Source of the DNA: Rhizobium albus
GTDB lineage: Bacteria > Pseudomonadota > Alphaproteobacteria > Rhizobiales > Rhizobiaceae
DNA length: 64,000 bases
Reading direction: 5' to 3'
Assembly: GCA_030160035.1 (NCBI GenBank)
Contig: BSNO01000001.1
Span: forward strand, 806,001 to 870,000
Shown here in pieces: positions 25,102-34,954 of the stretch (positions are counted from its first letter, which is position 1; each line of letters opens with the position of its first letter). The position numbers and the translations under genes are program-made. The notes below the pieces were generated by a model. That model worked only from the letters and a program-made list of their open reading frames with translations, was not told the DNA's origin and did not search any database.

Positions 25102-26631
25102 GTGTCCGGTTCGAAGGCGTTCGACATTTTCATTGTCGGCGGTGGCATCAATGGATGCGGCATCGCGCGGGATGCCGTCGGTCGCGGCTACAGCGTCTGC
25201 CTGGCCGAAATGAACGATTTTGCATCTGGCACATCCTCGTGGTCGACGAAGCTCGTCCATGGCGGTCTTCGCTATCTCGAGCATTACGAGTTTCGACTGG
25301 TTCGCGAAGCGCTCATGGAGCGCGAAGTGCTATGGGACATGGCGCCGCACATCATCTGGCCGCTGCGTTTCGTGCTGCCCCACCACAAGGGTCTGCGTCC
25401 TGCCTGGCTGCTGCGCCTCGGGCTCTTCCTCTACGACCATATCGGCGGGCGCCGCCGTCTTCCGGCAACGAAGACGCTCGACATGAAGCGCGATCCAGCC
25501 GGTAAGCCGCTTAAGCCGCTGTTCTCAAAAGCGTTCGAATATTCCGACTGCTGGGTCGATGATGCGCGTCTCGTGGTGCTAAATGCTCGCGATGCGGCCG
25601 ACAGAGGGGCTGTCATCCGGCCGCGCGCCAAGCTCGTTTCTGCCCGCACGGAAAAGGATGGCTGGTTGCTGACGATCGAAGATCAGGCGAGCGGCCGGCG
25701 AGAAGACGTTCGGGCGCGCGCCGTCGTCAATGCGGCAGGTCCCTGGGTCGATCAGGTTCTCTCGCGTGCGGTCGGTCGCAACGATGTTCACAACGTGCGG
25801 CTCGTGAAGGGCAGCCATATCGTCGTGCGGCGGCTTTTCGAGCATGACCGGTGCTACATCTTCCAGAACGCCGACGGCCGGATCATCTTCGCCATTCCGT
25901 ATGAGGGCGATTTTACGCTCATCGGCACCACGGATCTGGACTACGAAGGCGACCCGAAGGACGCTGCCATCTCGCAGGCGGAAATCGATTATCTGTGCGA
26001 TGCCGCCAGCGAATATTTCGCCAATCCCATCAAGCGCGACGACGTCGTTTGGACCTATTCGGGCGTGCGGCCGCTTTATGATGACGGCGCCAGCAAGGCG
26101 CAGGAGGCCACGCGCGACTACGTACTGAAGCGCGATGGTGCAAATGGCGGACCGGCGCTGATCAACGTGTTCGGCGGCAAGATCACCACCTACCGGCGCC
26201 TGGCGGAATCGATGATGGAGAAGATCGCCGAGGCGATCGGGCCCAAGGGCAAGCCATGGACGGCCGGCGCGACTTTGCCGGGCGGCGATTTCGATGCCGA
26301 AGGCTTTCCGGAGCAAGTGCGCCGGCTTGAGGGCGACTATCCGTTTCTGAGCGAGCAGCAGGCGCATCGCCTAGTCCGGCTTTACGGGACGCGTGCCTGG
26401 AAGCTCCTCGGCACTGCCGCTCAGTCAAGCGATCTCGGCCATCATTTCGGGGCTGATCTCTACGAGTTGGAGGTCGTCTACCTGATCGAGCAGGAATGGG
26501 CGCAATCGGCCGAGGACGTCCTGTGGCGTCGCACCAAGCTCGGCCTGAAGACCGGCGCGGAGGAGGCAGCCGCGCTCGACCGATACATGCGGGAAAAGAG
26601 AAGCGGCATCAGCCATTCGGCGGCCGAATAA
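25102..26631 (+). CDS. glpD: Aerobic glycerol-3-phosphate dehydrogenase
   Basis: A 509-residue FAD-dependent, membrane-associated dehydrogenase that oxidises glycerol-3-phosphate to dihydroxyacetone phosphate and feeds electrons to quinone. The FAD motif IVGGGINGCGIARDA lies near residue 11; SWSTKLVHGGLRYLEHYEF, AAGPWVDQV and FGGKITTYRRLAE are signature stretches of GlpD. The GTG start is chosen because GGGAGGGG precedes it by five bases and the FAD strand follows at once; the frame upstream has no homologous sequence. It heads the glycerol operon. Confidence 0.95.
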   Translation: MSGSKAFDIFIVGGGINGCGIARDAVGRGYSVCLAEMNDFASGTSSWSTKLVHGGLRYLEHYEFRLVREALMEREVLWDMAPHIIWPLRFVLPHHKGLRPAWLLRLGLFLYDHIGGRRRLPATKTLDMKRDPAGKPLKPLFSKAFEYSDCWVDDARLVVLNARDAADRGAVIRPRAKLVSARTEKDGWLLTIEDQASGRREDVRARAVVNAAGPWVDQVLSRAVGRNDVHNVRLVKGSHIVVRRLFEHDRCYIFQNADGRIIFAIPYEGDFTLIGTTDLDYEGDPKDAAISQAEIDYLCDAASEYFANPIKRDDVVWTYSGVRPLYDDGASKAQEATRDYVLKRDGANGGPALINVFGGKITTYRRLAESMMEKIAEAIGPKGKPWTAGATLPGGDFDAEGFPEQVRRLEGDYPFLSEQQAHRLVRLYGTRAWKLLGTAAQSSDLGHHFGADLYELEVVYLIEQEWAQSAEDVLWRRTKLGLKTGAEEAAALDRYMREKRSGISHSAAE

Positions 26632-26681
26632 GACGGGCGGTCGCGGCCTTGCCGCGAGACTGCGCGAAGGGAGGAGGACAC

Positions 26682-27764
26682 ATGCTGGAGCTCAAGGGCG
26701 TCACCAAGATGGTGGGTGCCGAGACGCATATCAGCGACATCAACCTGACGCTGGAGCCGGGAACGCTAAACGTCCTGCTCGGGCCGACGCTGTCCGGCAA
26801 GACGAGCCTGATGCGGCTGATGGCGGGTCTCGACCGGCCCACTTCGGGACAGGTGTTTTTCCGCGGCAAGGATGTGACCGGCGTTTCCGTGCAGAAGCGC
26901 GATGTCGCGATGGTCTACCAGCAGTTCATCAATTACCCGGCGCTGACGGTTTACGAAAACATCGCTTCGCCCATGCGCGTCGCCGGCGTCGACAAGGCAA
27001 CGATCGACCGGGAAGTGCGCAAAGCCGCCGAACTGCTGAAGCTCACGCCGATGCTCAAGCGCACACCGCTCAATCTGTCCGGCGGGCAGCAGCAGCGCAC
27101 TGCGCTGGCGCGCGCCATCGTGAAGAATGCCGGTCTGGTGTTGCTCGACGAGCCGCTCGCCAATCTCGACTACAAGCTGCGCGAGGAACTGCGTCTCGAA
27201 TTGCCGCGCATCTTTGCGGAAAGCGGCGCGATCTTCGTTTATGCGACGACCGAACCCAGCGAAGCGCTGCTGCTTGGCGGCAACACGGCAACGCTGAGCG
27301 AAGGGCGCGTCACGCAATTCGGCCCGACAATCGACGTCTACCGCGAGCCCGCCGATATTCTGACGGCCGAGACCTTCGCCGACCCGCCGTTAAATGTGAT
27401 CGACGTGGTCAAGCGCAACGGGCGCTTCGTGATGGAAGATGAGGCCAGCGTGCCGGCGCAAGGCGCGCTCGCATCGCTTGCCGACGGTCCGTACCGTATG
27501 GCTTTCCACCCGCATCAATTGCGCCTCGAGCGTTTGGGCGAAGATCATGCACCCATCAAAGCGCGGGTGACGGTCACGGAGATCACCGGTTCGGAAAGCT
27601 TCATCCACCTGGATTTCGCCGGTCAGAAATGGGTGGCCCTGGTGCACGGCATCCACGAGTTCGAACCGGACGCGATGGTCGAAGCCTATATCGACCCGCG
27701 CCACATCATGATCTTCGACGCGCAGGACCGACGGGCCATGGCGCCATCGTCGCTTGCGGCTTGA
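26682..27764 (+). CDS. glpS: Glycerol ABC transporter, ATP-binding protein GlpS
   Basis: A 360-residue MalK-type ATPase. The P-loop GPTLSGKTS keeps GxxxxGKT but lacks the usual second glycine. The signature LSGGQQQRTALARAIV and Walker B VLLDEPLAN are canonical, though the switch region has YATTEPSEA where a histidine is expected (YVTHDQ in its partner). The C-terminal TOBE-like domain follows residue 240. GGGAGGAGG precedes the ATG. It pairs with GlpT in an asymmetric ATPase; each carries features the other lacks. Confidence 0.92.
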   Translation: MLELKGVTKMVGAETHISDINLTLEPGTLNVLLGPTLSGKTSLMRLMAGLDRPTSGQVFFRGKDVTGVSVQKRDVAMVYQQFINYPALTVYENIASPMRVAGVDKATIDREVRKAAELLKLTPMLKRTPLNLSGGQQQRTALARAIVKNAGLVLLDEPLANLDYKLREELRLELPRIFAESGAIFVYATTEPSEALLLGGNTATLSEGRVTQFGPTIDVYREPADILTAETFADPPLNVIDVVKRNGRFVMEDEASVPAQGALASLADGPYRMAFHPHQLRLERLGEDHAPIKARVTVTEITGSESFIHLDFAGQKWVALVHGIHEFEPDAMVEAYIDPRHIMIFDAQDRRAMAPSSLAA

Positions 27765-27774
27765 GGAGAAACCG

Positions 27775-28839
27775 ATGGCACGCATTGAACTCGACCATAT
27801 CCGTCACGCCTACATGGCCAATCCGCAATCGGCCGACGATTACGCGCTGAAAGAGGTACACCACCAGTGGAGCGACGGCGGCGCCTATGCGCTGCTCGGC
27901 CCTTCCGGTTGCGGCAAGACCACGCTGCTCAACATCATCTCGGGTCTCTTGAAGCCCTCGGAGGGCCAGATCCGGTTCAACGGCACCGATGTGACGAACC
28001 TGTCGACCGAAGAGCGCAACATCGCCCAGGTGTTTCAGTTCCCGGTCGTCTACGACACGATGACGGTCTTCGACAATCTCGCCTTTCCGCTGCGCAATCG
28101 CGGCTTGCCGGAAGCGGACGTCAAGAAACGCGTCACCGAAACGCTGGAGATGCTTGATCTCTCCGACCGCGCGAACAAGCGGGCGCGGGGCCTGACCGCC
28201 GACCAGAAGCAGAAGATCTCGCTCGGGCGCGGGCTGGTACGGCGGGACGTGAACGCCATTCTTTTCGACGAGCCGCTGACGGTCATCGATCCGCATCTGA
28301 AATGGGTGCTGCGTTCGGAATTGAAGAAGCTGCACCGCCGCTTCGGCTTCACGATGGTCTATGTGACGCACGACCAGACCGAAGCGCTCACCTTCGCCGA
28401 CAAGGTCGTCGTCATGTATGAGGGCGAGATCGTCCAGATCGGCACGCCGGACGAGTTGTTCCGAAAGCCTGCCCACACATTCGTCGGTTATTTCATCGGT
28501 TCGCCGGGCATGAACATCGTGCCGATCAAGCTCGATCAGGGGCGTGCGCGCCTCGGCGAACATGTGATCGACATGCCTGGCGCGACGCCCATGCCTGGCA
28601 AGATGGAGCTCGGCATCCGGCCGGAATTCGTCACGCTCGGCCGCGAAGGCATGCCTGTCTCGATCTCGAAGGTGGAGGATATCGGCCGCCACCGCATTGT
28701 TCGGGCGCAACTGGCTGATCACGACATCGCGGTCGTGGTTCCGGAGGATGGCGACATTCCGGCGGATCCGCGGGTTACCTTCGTGCCCGAAGGCATCAAT
28801 CTCTATGCCGACTCCCGGCGCGTCGAGACGAGGGGCTGA
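27775..28839 (+). CDS. glpT: Glycerol ABC transporter, ATP-binding protein GlpT
   Basis: A 354-residue MalK-type ATPase with a canonical P-loop GPSGCGKTT, Walker B AILFDEPLTVID and switch YVTHDQTEA. The signature position reads LTADQKQKISLGRGL instead of LSGGQ, so the ATP site formed with this motif is probably degenerate, complementing the altered switch histidine of GlpS. This suggests a heterodimer with one competent site. The ATG follows GAGGAG at 27763, ten bases after glpS. Confidence 0.92.
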   Translation: MARIELDHIRHAYMANPQSADDYALKEVHHQWSDGGAYALLGPSGCGKTTLLNIISGLLKPSEGQIRFNGTDVTNLSTEERNIAQVFQFPVVYDTMTVFDNLAFPLRNRGLPEADVKKRVTETLEMLDLSDRANKRARGLTADQKQKISLGRGLVRRDVNAILFDEPLTVIDPHLKWVLRSELKKLHRRFGFTMVYVTHDQTEALTFADKVVVMYEGEIVQIGTPDELFRKPAHTFVGYFIGSPGMNIVPIKLDQGRARLGEHVIDMPGATPMPGKMELGIRPEFVTLGREGMPVSISKVEDIGRHRIVRAQLADHDIAVVVPEDGDIPADPRVTFVPEGINLYADSRRVETRG

Positions 28840-28841
28840 TC

Positions 28842-29711
<870 letters not shown>

Positions 29712-29736
29712 GATGGCCGAACGGGAGGCAAGTGCC

Positions 29737-30642
29737 ATGGCAACCACCACGACGACCATGCTGAGGGAAACGGCGTCTTCGCACCACGAGGCGCTCGGCC
29801 AAAGCGAGGCAGTGGCGCGCAAGATGCGCCGAAGGGGGCGTGAATCGCGCTTCTGGTGGCTCGTTCCGACGCTCTACATCGTGTTCCTGATGTTGCCGAT
29901 CTACTGGCTCGTCAACATGAGCTTCAAGACGAACACCGAGATCCTCGGTTCGTTCTCGCTGTGGCCACAGAACCCGACGTTGCGCAACTACATGGTGATC
30001 TTCACCGATCCGGCCTGGTACTCGGGCTATATCAACTCGATCATCTACGTGACGCTGAACACGATCATCTCGGTGGGTGTGGCTCTTCCTGCGGCCTATG
30101 CGTTTTCGCGCTACAAGTTCCTCGGTGACAAGCACCTGTTCTTCTGGCTCCTGACCAACCGCATGGCGCCGCCGGCTGTCTTCGCGCTGCCGTTCCTGCA
30201 GCTCTATTCGTCCTTCGGCCTCATCGATACGCACATCGCGGTGGCGCTTGCGCACTGCCTATTCAACGTGCCGCTGGCAGTCTGGATTCTCGAAGGCTTC
30301 ATGTCGGGCGTACCGAAGGAGATCGACGAGACGGCCTATATCGACGGCTATTCGTTCCCGCGCTTCTTCGTGAAGATCTTCATGCCCCTCATCGCATCCG
30401 GCATCGGCGTCGCTGCATTCTTCTGCTTCATGTTCTCATGGGTCGAACTGCTGCTGGCCCGAACGCTGACCACGACCGAGGCGAAGCCGATCGCCGCGAC
30501 GATGACGCGCACCGTTTCGGCGTCGGGCCTTGATTGGGGCGTGCTGGCTGCTGCGGGCGTGTTGACCATCATTCCCGGTGCGCTCGTGATCTATTTCGTG
30601 CGCAATTACATCGCCAAGGGCTTTGCCCTCGGCCGCGTCTGA
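29737..30642 (+). CDS. glpQ: Glycerol ABC transporter permease GlpQ
   Basis: A 301-residue MalG-type permease with six helices; the EAA loop reads EIDETAYIDGYSFPRFFVKI. A cytoplasmic N-terminal extension of about 40 residues, rich in Thr and Arg, precedes the first helix. The second ATG is preferred because GGGAGG lies eight bases before it; an in-frame ATG 24 bases earlier would add eight residues. The C-terminal FALGRV is typical of MalG proteins. Confidence 0.92.
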   Translation: MATTTTTMLRETASSHHEALGQSEAVARKMRRRGRESRFWWLVPTLYIVFLMLPIYWLVNMSFKTNTEILGSFSLWPQNPTLRNYMVIFTDPAWYSGYINSIIYVTLNTIISVGVALPAAYAFSRYKFLGDKHLFFWLLTNRMAPPAVFALPFLQLYSSFGLIDTHIAVALAHCLFNVPLAVWILEGFMSGVPKEIDETAYIDGYSFPRFFVKIFMPLIASGIGVAAFFCFMFSWVELLLARTLTTTEAKPIAATMTRTVSASGLDWGVLAAAGVLTIIPGALVIYFVRNYIAKGFALGRV

Positions 30643-30659
30643 AGAAGAGGAGACCGGAT

Positions 30660-30941
30660 ATGGATTTCTCATGGATGGCCTGGACGACGCCGACGGCGTT
30701 GTTCTTCCTCAGCATTCTGACGCTGCTCCTCGGCATGGGCGTGTGGGAATATTTCTCGCCAGGCGGCAATCCTCGGGTTGGCATCCTGCGCTTCGAGACG
30801 ACGCGCGGCGACCGGCTGTTTCTGTCGCTGCTCGGCTCAGCATTCATTCATCTCGCATGGCTGGGGCTCGTCAGTCCCAATCTGTGGTGGGCTCTAGCCC
30901 TATCGGTGGTCTACGCGATCGGCGTGTTCCGCTTCGTCTAG
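30660..30941 (+). CDS. glpU: Small membrane protein of the glycerol operon (DUF2160 type)
   Basis: A 93-residue protein with three predicted helices: MAWTTPTALFFLSILTLLLG, a middle FLSLLGSAFIHLAWLGL and a terminal LWWALALSVVYAIGVF. It matches my recollection of the DUF2160 protein found between glpQ and glpV in rhizobial glycerol operons, called GlpU there; the symbol is less certain than the others. AAGAGGAG precedes the ATG. A role as an accessory subunit of the importer is inferred from its constant position. Confidence 0.8.
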   Translation: MDFSWMAWTTPTALFFLSILTLLLGMGVWEYFSPGGNPRVGILRFETTRGDRLFLSLLGSAFIHLAWLGLVSPNLWWALALSVVYAIGVFRFV

Positions 30942-31014
30942 GGAGAGGCAACGGGTCGCCCTCAAGGCGGCTTTCGGACGGCAAACTGCAATCGCACTCA
31001 AAGGGAGGAACCTC

Positions 31015-32790
31015 ATGCGAAAGCAACTGTTCTCAACGACCACGGCGCTTGCGCTGCTTTGCGGAATGGGCGTCGCCCATGCCGACATGGAAGCAGCGCG
31101 AGCCTTCCTCGATGCCGAGATCGGCGACATGTCGTCGCTTTCGCGCGAGGAACAAGAAGCGGAAATGCAGTGGTTCATCGATGCGGCGGAACCGCTTTCC
31201 GGCATGGAGATCCGCGTCGTTTCGGAAACCATCACGACGCACGAGTATGAAAGCCAGGTTCTGGCTCCGGCCTTCACCGCGATCACCGGCATCCGCGTCA
31301 CGCACGATCTCATCGGCGAAGGCGACGTCGTGGAACGTCTGCAGTCGCAGATGCAGACCGGCGAAAACCTCTATGACGCCTATGTCAACGACTCGGACCT
31401 GATCGGCACCCACTGGCGCTACCAGCAGGTCCGCAACCTGACCGACTGGATGGCAGGCGAGGGCGCCGACTTCACCAACCCGAACCTCGATCTGGAAGAT
31501 TTCGTCGGCATCTCGTTCACGACCGGTCCGGACGACAAGGTCTATCAGCTTCCGGTTCAGCAGTTCGCGAACCTTTACTGGTTCCGTTACGACCTCTTCA
31601 CCGATCCTGAAATCATGGCTGAATTTGAAGCCGAGTATGGCTACGAGCTCGGCGTGCCGATCAACTGGGCGGCCTATGAAGACATTGCCGAGTTCTTCAC
31701 CGGCAAGGAAATCGACGGCACGTCGATGTACGGTCACATGGACTATGGCCGCCGCGATCCGTCGCTCGGCTGGCGCTTCACCGATGCGTGGCTTTCGATG
31801 GCCGGCAACGGCGACAAGGGCCTGCCAAACGGCCTTCCGGTCGACGAATGGGGCATCCGCGTCAACGAAAACTCGCAGCCGGTCGGCTCGTGCGTCGCTC
31901 GCGGCGGCGACACCAACGGCCCGGCTTCGGTCTATGCCATTCAGAAGTATCTCGACTGGCTGGCAGCTTACGCACCGCCGGAAGCGCAGGGCATGAACTT
32001 CTCTGAATCCGGCCCGGTTCCGGCTCAGGGCAACATCGCCCAGCAGATCTTCTGGTACACCGCCTTCACCGCAGACATGGTTGGCGAAGGTGCTTCCGCA
32101 GTCCTCAACGAAGACGGCACGCCGAAGTGGCGCATGGCGCCCAGCCCGCATGGCGTCTACTGGCAGGAAGGCATGAAGCTCGGCTACCAGGACGCCGGCG
32201 CTTACACGCTGATGGAGTCGACCCCGGTCGATCGTGCCCAGGCGGCCTGGCTCTATGGCCAGTTCATCGCCTCAAAGACTGTGGATGTGAAGAAGAGCCA
32301 TGTCGGCCTGACCTTCATCCGCGAGTCGACCATCCAGCATGAGAGCTTCACCGAGCGTGCGCCTGAACTCGGCGGCCTCGTTGAGTTCTACCGTTCGCCG
32401 GCCCGCGTCCAGTGGTCGCCGACGGGCACCAACGTGCCGGACTATCCGCGTCTCGCACAGCTGTGGTGGCAGGCGATCGGCGATGCGTCTTCGGGTGAGA
32501 AGACCGCGCAGGAAGCCATGGACCAGCTTTGCGCCGAGCAGGAAGCGGTGATGGAGCGCATCGAGCGTTCGGGCATCCAGGGCGACCTGGGTCCGGTTCT
32601 GAACGAGGAAGAAAGCCTCGAATACTGGAATGAGCAGGCGCAGGCCAACGGCACGATCGCGCCGCAGCTCAAAAAGGAAAACGAGGATGAAGAGCCCCAG
32701 ACGATCACCTATGACGAGCTGATCCAGAGCTGGCAGGCCGCTGATGCATCCGCGCCGGCCGAAGGTGAGGCTGAAGGCGAGCAGAACTGA
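31015..32790 (+). CDS. glpV: Glycerol ABC transporter substrate-binding protein GlpV
   Basis: A 591-residue periplasmic receptor, large for family 1 binding proteins but normal for this system. Signal peptide residues 1-23 (MGVAHA-D), then an acidic N-terminal extension before the binding domain begins at GMEIRVVSETITTHEYES. Aromatic-rich segments such as QQFANLYWFRYDLF and QQIFWYTAFT suit polyol binding. The C-terminus is strongly acidic and low in complexity (APAEGEAEGEQN). AAAGGGAGG precedes the ATG. A terminator follows. Confidence 0.92.
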   Translation: MRKQLFSTTTALALLCGMGVAHADMEAARAFLDAEIGDMSSLSREEQEAEMQWFIDAAEPLSGMEIRVVSETITTHEYESQVLAPAFTAITGIRVTHDLIGEGDVVERLQSQMQTGENLYDAYVNDSDLIGTHWRYQQVRNLTDWMAGEGADFTNPNLDLEDFVGISFTTGPDDKVYQLPVQQFANLYWFRYDLFTDPEIMAEFEAEYGYELGVPINWAAYEDIAEFFTGKEIDGTSMYGHMDYGRRDPSLGWRFTDAWLSMAGNGDKGLPNGLPVDEWGIRVNENSQPVGSCVARGGDTNGPASVYAIQKYLDWLAAYAPPEAQGMNFSESGPVPAQGNIAQQIFWYTAFTADMVGEGASAVLNEDGTPKWRMAPSPHGVYWQEGMKLGYQDAGAYTLMESTPVDRAQAAWLYGQFIASKTVDVKKSHVGLTFIRESTIQHESFTERAPELGGLVEFYRSPARVQWSPTGTNVPDYPRLAQLWWQAIGDASSGEKTAQEAMDQLCAEQEAVMERIERSGIQGDLGPVLNEEESLEYWNEQAQANGTIAPQLKKENEDEEPQTITYDELIQSWQAADASAPAEGEAEGEQN

Positions 32791-32812
32791 TCGTTCTTCA
32801 ACCAACAAGGGG

Positions 32813-32831
32813 GCCGGGGTTCATCCCCGGC
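32813..32831 (+). terminator. Hairpin between glpV and glpK
   Basis: GCCGGGG-TTCAT-CCCCGGC is a perfect 7-base stem followed by TTCCGTTT. It could be a partial terminator or an mRNA-stabilising stem that lowers glpK relative to the transporter genes; glpK starts 37 bases later. Confidence 0.6.
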
Positions 32832-32867
32832 TTCCGTTTATGCGCATAGGCACGAATAGGCGAATTC

Positions 32868-34364
32868 ATGACAGCGAAGCACATCCTCGCGATCGATCAG
32901 GGCACGACGTCGAGCCGTGCGATCCTCTTTGACGAGGCGCGTCGCATCGTTGCCGTGGGCCAAAAGGAATTTCCGCAGCATTTCCCACACTCCGGCTGGG
33001 TCGAGCACGACCCGGAAGACATCTGGGAAAGCGTGATCTGGTCCGTGCGATCGGCGCTGGAGAAGGCAGGTCTCGAAGCCAGCGATGTCGCAGCCATCGG
33101 CATCACCAATCAACGCGAAACTGTTGTCGTCTGGGACCGGGCGACGGGTAAGCCGATCCACAACGCGATCGTGTGGCAGGACCGCCGCACCGCTGCGCTT
33201 TGCGCCGAGCTGCGCGATGCCGGGCATGAGCCGATGGTCACGGAACGGACGGGGCTGCTGCTCGACCCGTATTTCTCGGGCACAAAGCTTGCCTGGATTC
33301 TCGATCATGTTCCCGATGCGCGCGCCCGCGCCGACAGGGGCGAACTGTGCTTCGGCACGATCGACACGTTTCTCATCTGGCGCCTGACGGGTGGCCAGTC
33401 TTTCGTGACAGACGCGACCAACGCCTCGCGCACGCTTCTCTGCAACATCGATACGGTGAGCTGGGACGAGAAGCTTCTGTCTCTCCTTAACATCCCAGCC
33501 CAGGCGCTTGCGGAAATCCGTGATTGCTCCGGCGAATTCGGCGTCACGGACAAGAGCGTCCTTGGCGCTGCGATCCCTATCCTCGGTGTGGCGGGCGATC
33601 AGCAGGCGGCCACGATCGGCCAGGCCTGCTTCAAGCCGGGCATGTTCAAATCGACCTATGGAACGGGATGCTTCGCGCTGCTGAATACCGGTGCGGATCG
33701 CGTTGCATCGAACAACCGCCTGCTGACGACGATCGCCTATCGCCTTGACGGTGAGACGACCTATGCGCTGGAGGGCTCGATCTTCGTTGCCGGGGCGGCT
33801 GTCCAATGGCTGCGCGATGGCCTGAAAATATTGAAGGACGCCTCGGAGAGCGGGGCGCTGGCGGACAAATCGGATCAGGAACAGGCGGTCTACCTGGTGC
33901 CGGCCTTTACCGGGCTCGGCGCGCCGCATTGGGACGCAAACGCTCGTGGTGCGATCTTCGGCCTGACCCGCAGCACGGGCCCGGCAGAACTGGCGCGCGC
34001 TGCGCTGGAGTCGGTCTGTTTCCAGACCCGCGATTTGCTCAACGCCATGCACCGCGACTGGTCCGGCGCCAATGGGGATACGGTGCTGCGCGTCGATGGT
34101 GGCATGGTGGCGTCCGATTGGACGATGCAATGTCTCGCCGACATTCTGGATGCACCTGTCGATCGGCCGCGGATCCTGGAAACCACGGCCCTTGGCGCGG
34201 CGTGGCTTGCCGGCTCCCATGCCGGGATCTGGCCGGATCGGACGGGCTTTGCGGAAGATTGGGAGCGTGATCGCCGTTTCGAGCCGAAAATGAGCGCCGA
34301 GACCCGCCAGGAAAAAATCGCCGGCTGGGACGATGCTGTTTCAAGAACGCTCTCCAGGTCTTAG
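32868..34364 (+). CDS. glpK: Glycerol kinase
   Basis: A 498-residue FGGY kinase that phosphorylates glycerol to glycerol-3-phosphate, the GlpD substrate. Signatures: [17 protein letters not shown] at the N-terminus, [40 protein letters not shown] and, in the C-terminal domain, [15 protein letters not shown]. Length matches the family. It is the last gene of the glycerol operon, completing uptake, phosphorylation and oxidation. Confidence 0.96.
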   Translation: MTAKHILAIDQGTTSSRAILFDEARRIVAVGQKEFPQHFPHSGWVEHDPEDIWESVIWSVRSALEKAGLEASDVAAIGITNQRETVVVWDRATGKPIHNAIVWQDRRTAALCAELRDAGHEPMVTERTGLLLDPYFSGTKLAWILDHVPDARARADRGELCFGTIDTFLIWRLTGGQSFVTDATNASRTLLCNIDTVSWDEKLLSLLNIPAQALAEIRDCSGEFGVTDKSVLGAAIPILGVAGDQQAATIGQACFKPGMFKSTYGTGCFALLNTGADRVASNNRLLTTIAYRLDGETTYALEGSIFVAGAAVQWLRDGLKILKDASESGALADKSDQEQAVYLVPAFTGLGAPHWDANARGAIFGLTRSTGPAELARAALESVCFQTRDLLNAMHRDWSGANGDTVLRVDGGMVASDWTMQCLADILDAPVDRPRILETTALGAAWLAGSHAGIWPDRTGFAEDWERDRRFEPKMSAETRQEKIAGWDDAVSRTLSRS

Positions 34365-34516
34365 CTTGGGCCGGTTTCAGAAGAGCGTCTTTTGACTTTT
34401 TTAACGGTCGAGCCACCTCGTTGCGCTCAACGTAGGGAACTTGCTCCGCTGAGCTTTTCCGAAGGCTCGAACTGCACTATACAACCGGCGGCTGTTGTTG
34501 CTGGGAGGTTGCGGTT

Positions 34517-34954
34517 GTGGAACAGGCGGATATTGAAGAAAGCGTAGGGATCGGCTCGGCAGAAGCGATCGAGCCCGAATACAGGCTGTCATTGCTGCGA
34601 GAGTGGCATTGTGCGCTGACAAGCATCGTCGCTGCGGATCCGGCAACCCCCGAGACACGACGGACCCTCGACACCATCGAAAGCGAAATCGCCGAGCTCG
34701 AAATTTTCTGCAAAAAAATCTGTAGAGCGCGGAACCGAAAATCGGGTCGAGTGTTATTGGGTCGTAGCGTTCACAACGACGGGTTCTTTTCCCACCCCCC
34801 GAAACGCCCTGTCCGACGCCTACATTGCCTTGATGCCCGCCCCGAACCTCAAGGCAACCATAAAAACCGGCTCTCCCCCCAGAGCCGGTTTTTTATTGTC
34901 CTGAATTCAGAAAGTCTCAGGCCACCTTCTGCCGGAGAGGCTTGGCGGGGATAA
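34517..34954 (+). CDS. Hypothetical protein, doubtful 3' half
   Basis: The first 65 or so residues look like a small acidic helical protein (EPEYRLSLLREWHCALTSIV, then ESEIAELEIFCKKI). The remainder is Pro- and Arg-rich, runs through a strong terminator hairpin and into the end of the convergent gene, which real genes rarely do. A run of seven A at 34710-34716 marks the change and may be a frameshift. GGGAGG precedes the apparent start by about 12 bases. The N-terminal part may be a genuine short gene; function unknown. Confidence 0.35.
   Translation: MEQADIEESVGIGSAEAIEPEYRLSLLREWHCALTSIVAADPATPETRRTLDTIESEIAELEIFCKKICRARNRKSGRVLLGRSVHNDGFFSHPPKRPVRRLHCLDARPEPQGNHKNRLSPQSRFFIVLNSESLRPPSAGEAWRG
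34862..34894. terminator. Bidirectional intrinsic terminator
   Basis: AAAAACCGGCTCT and AGAGCCGGTTTTT form a 13-base stem around six C residues, with T runs on both strands. It lies 23 bases beyond the stop of the minus-strand GGDEF-EAL gene and would end its transcript. Confidence 0.88.
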
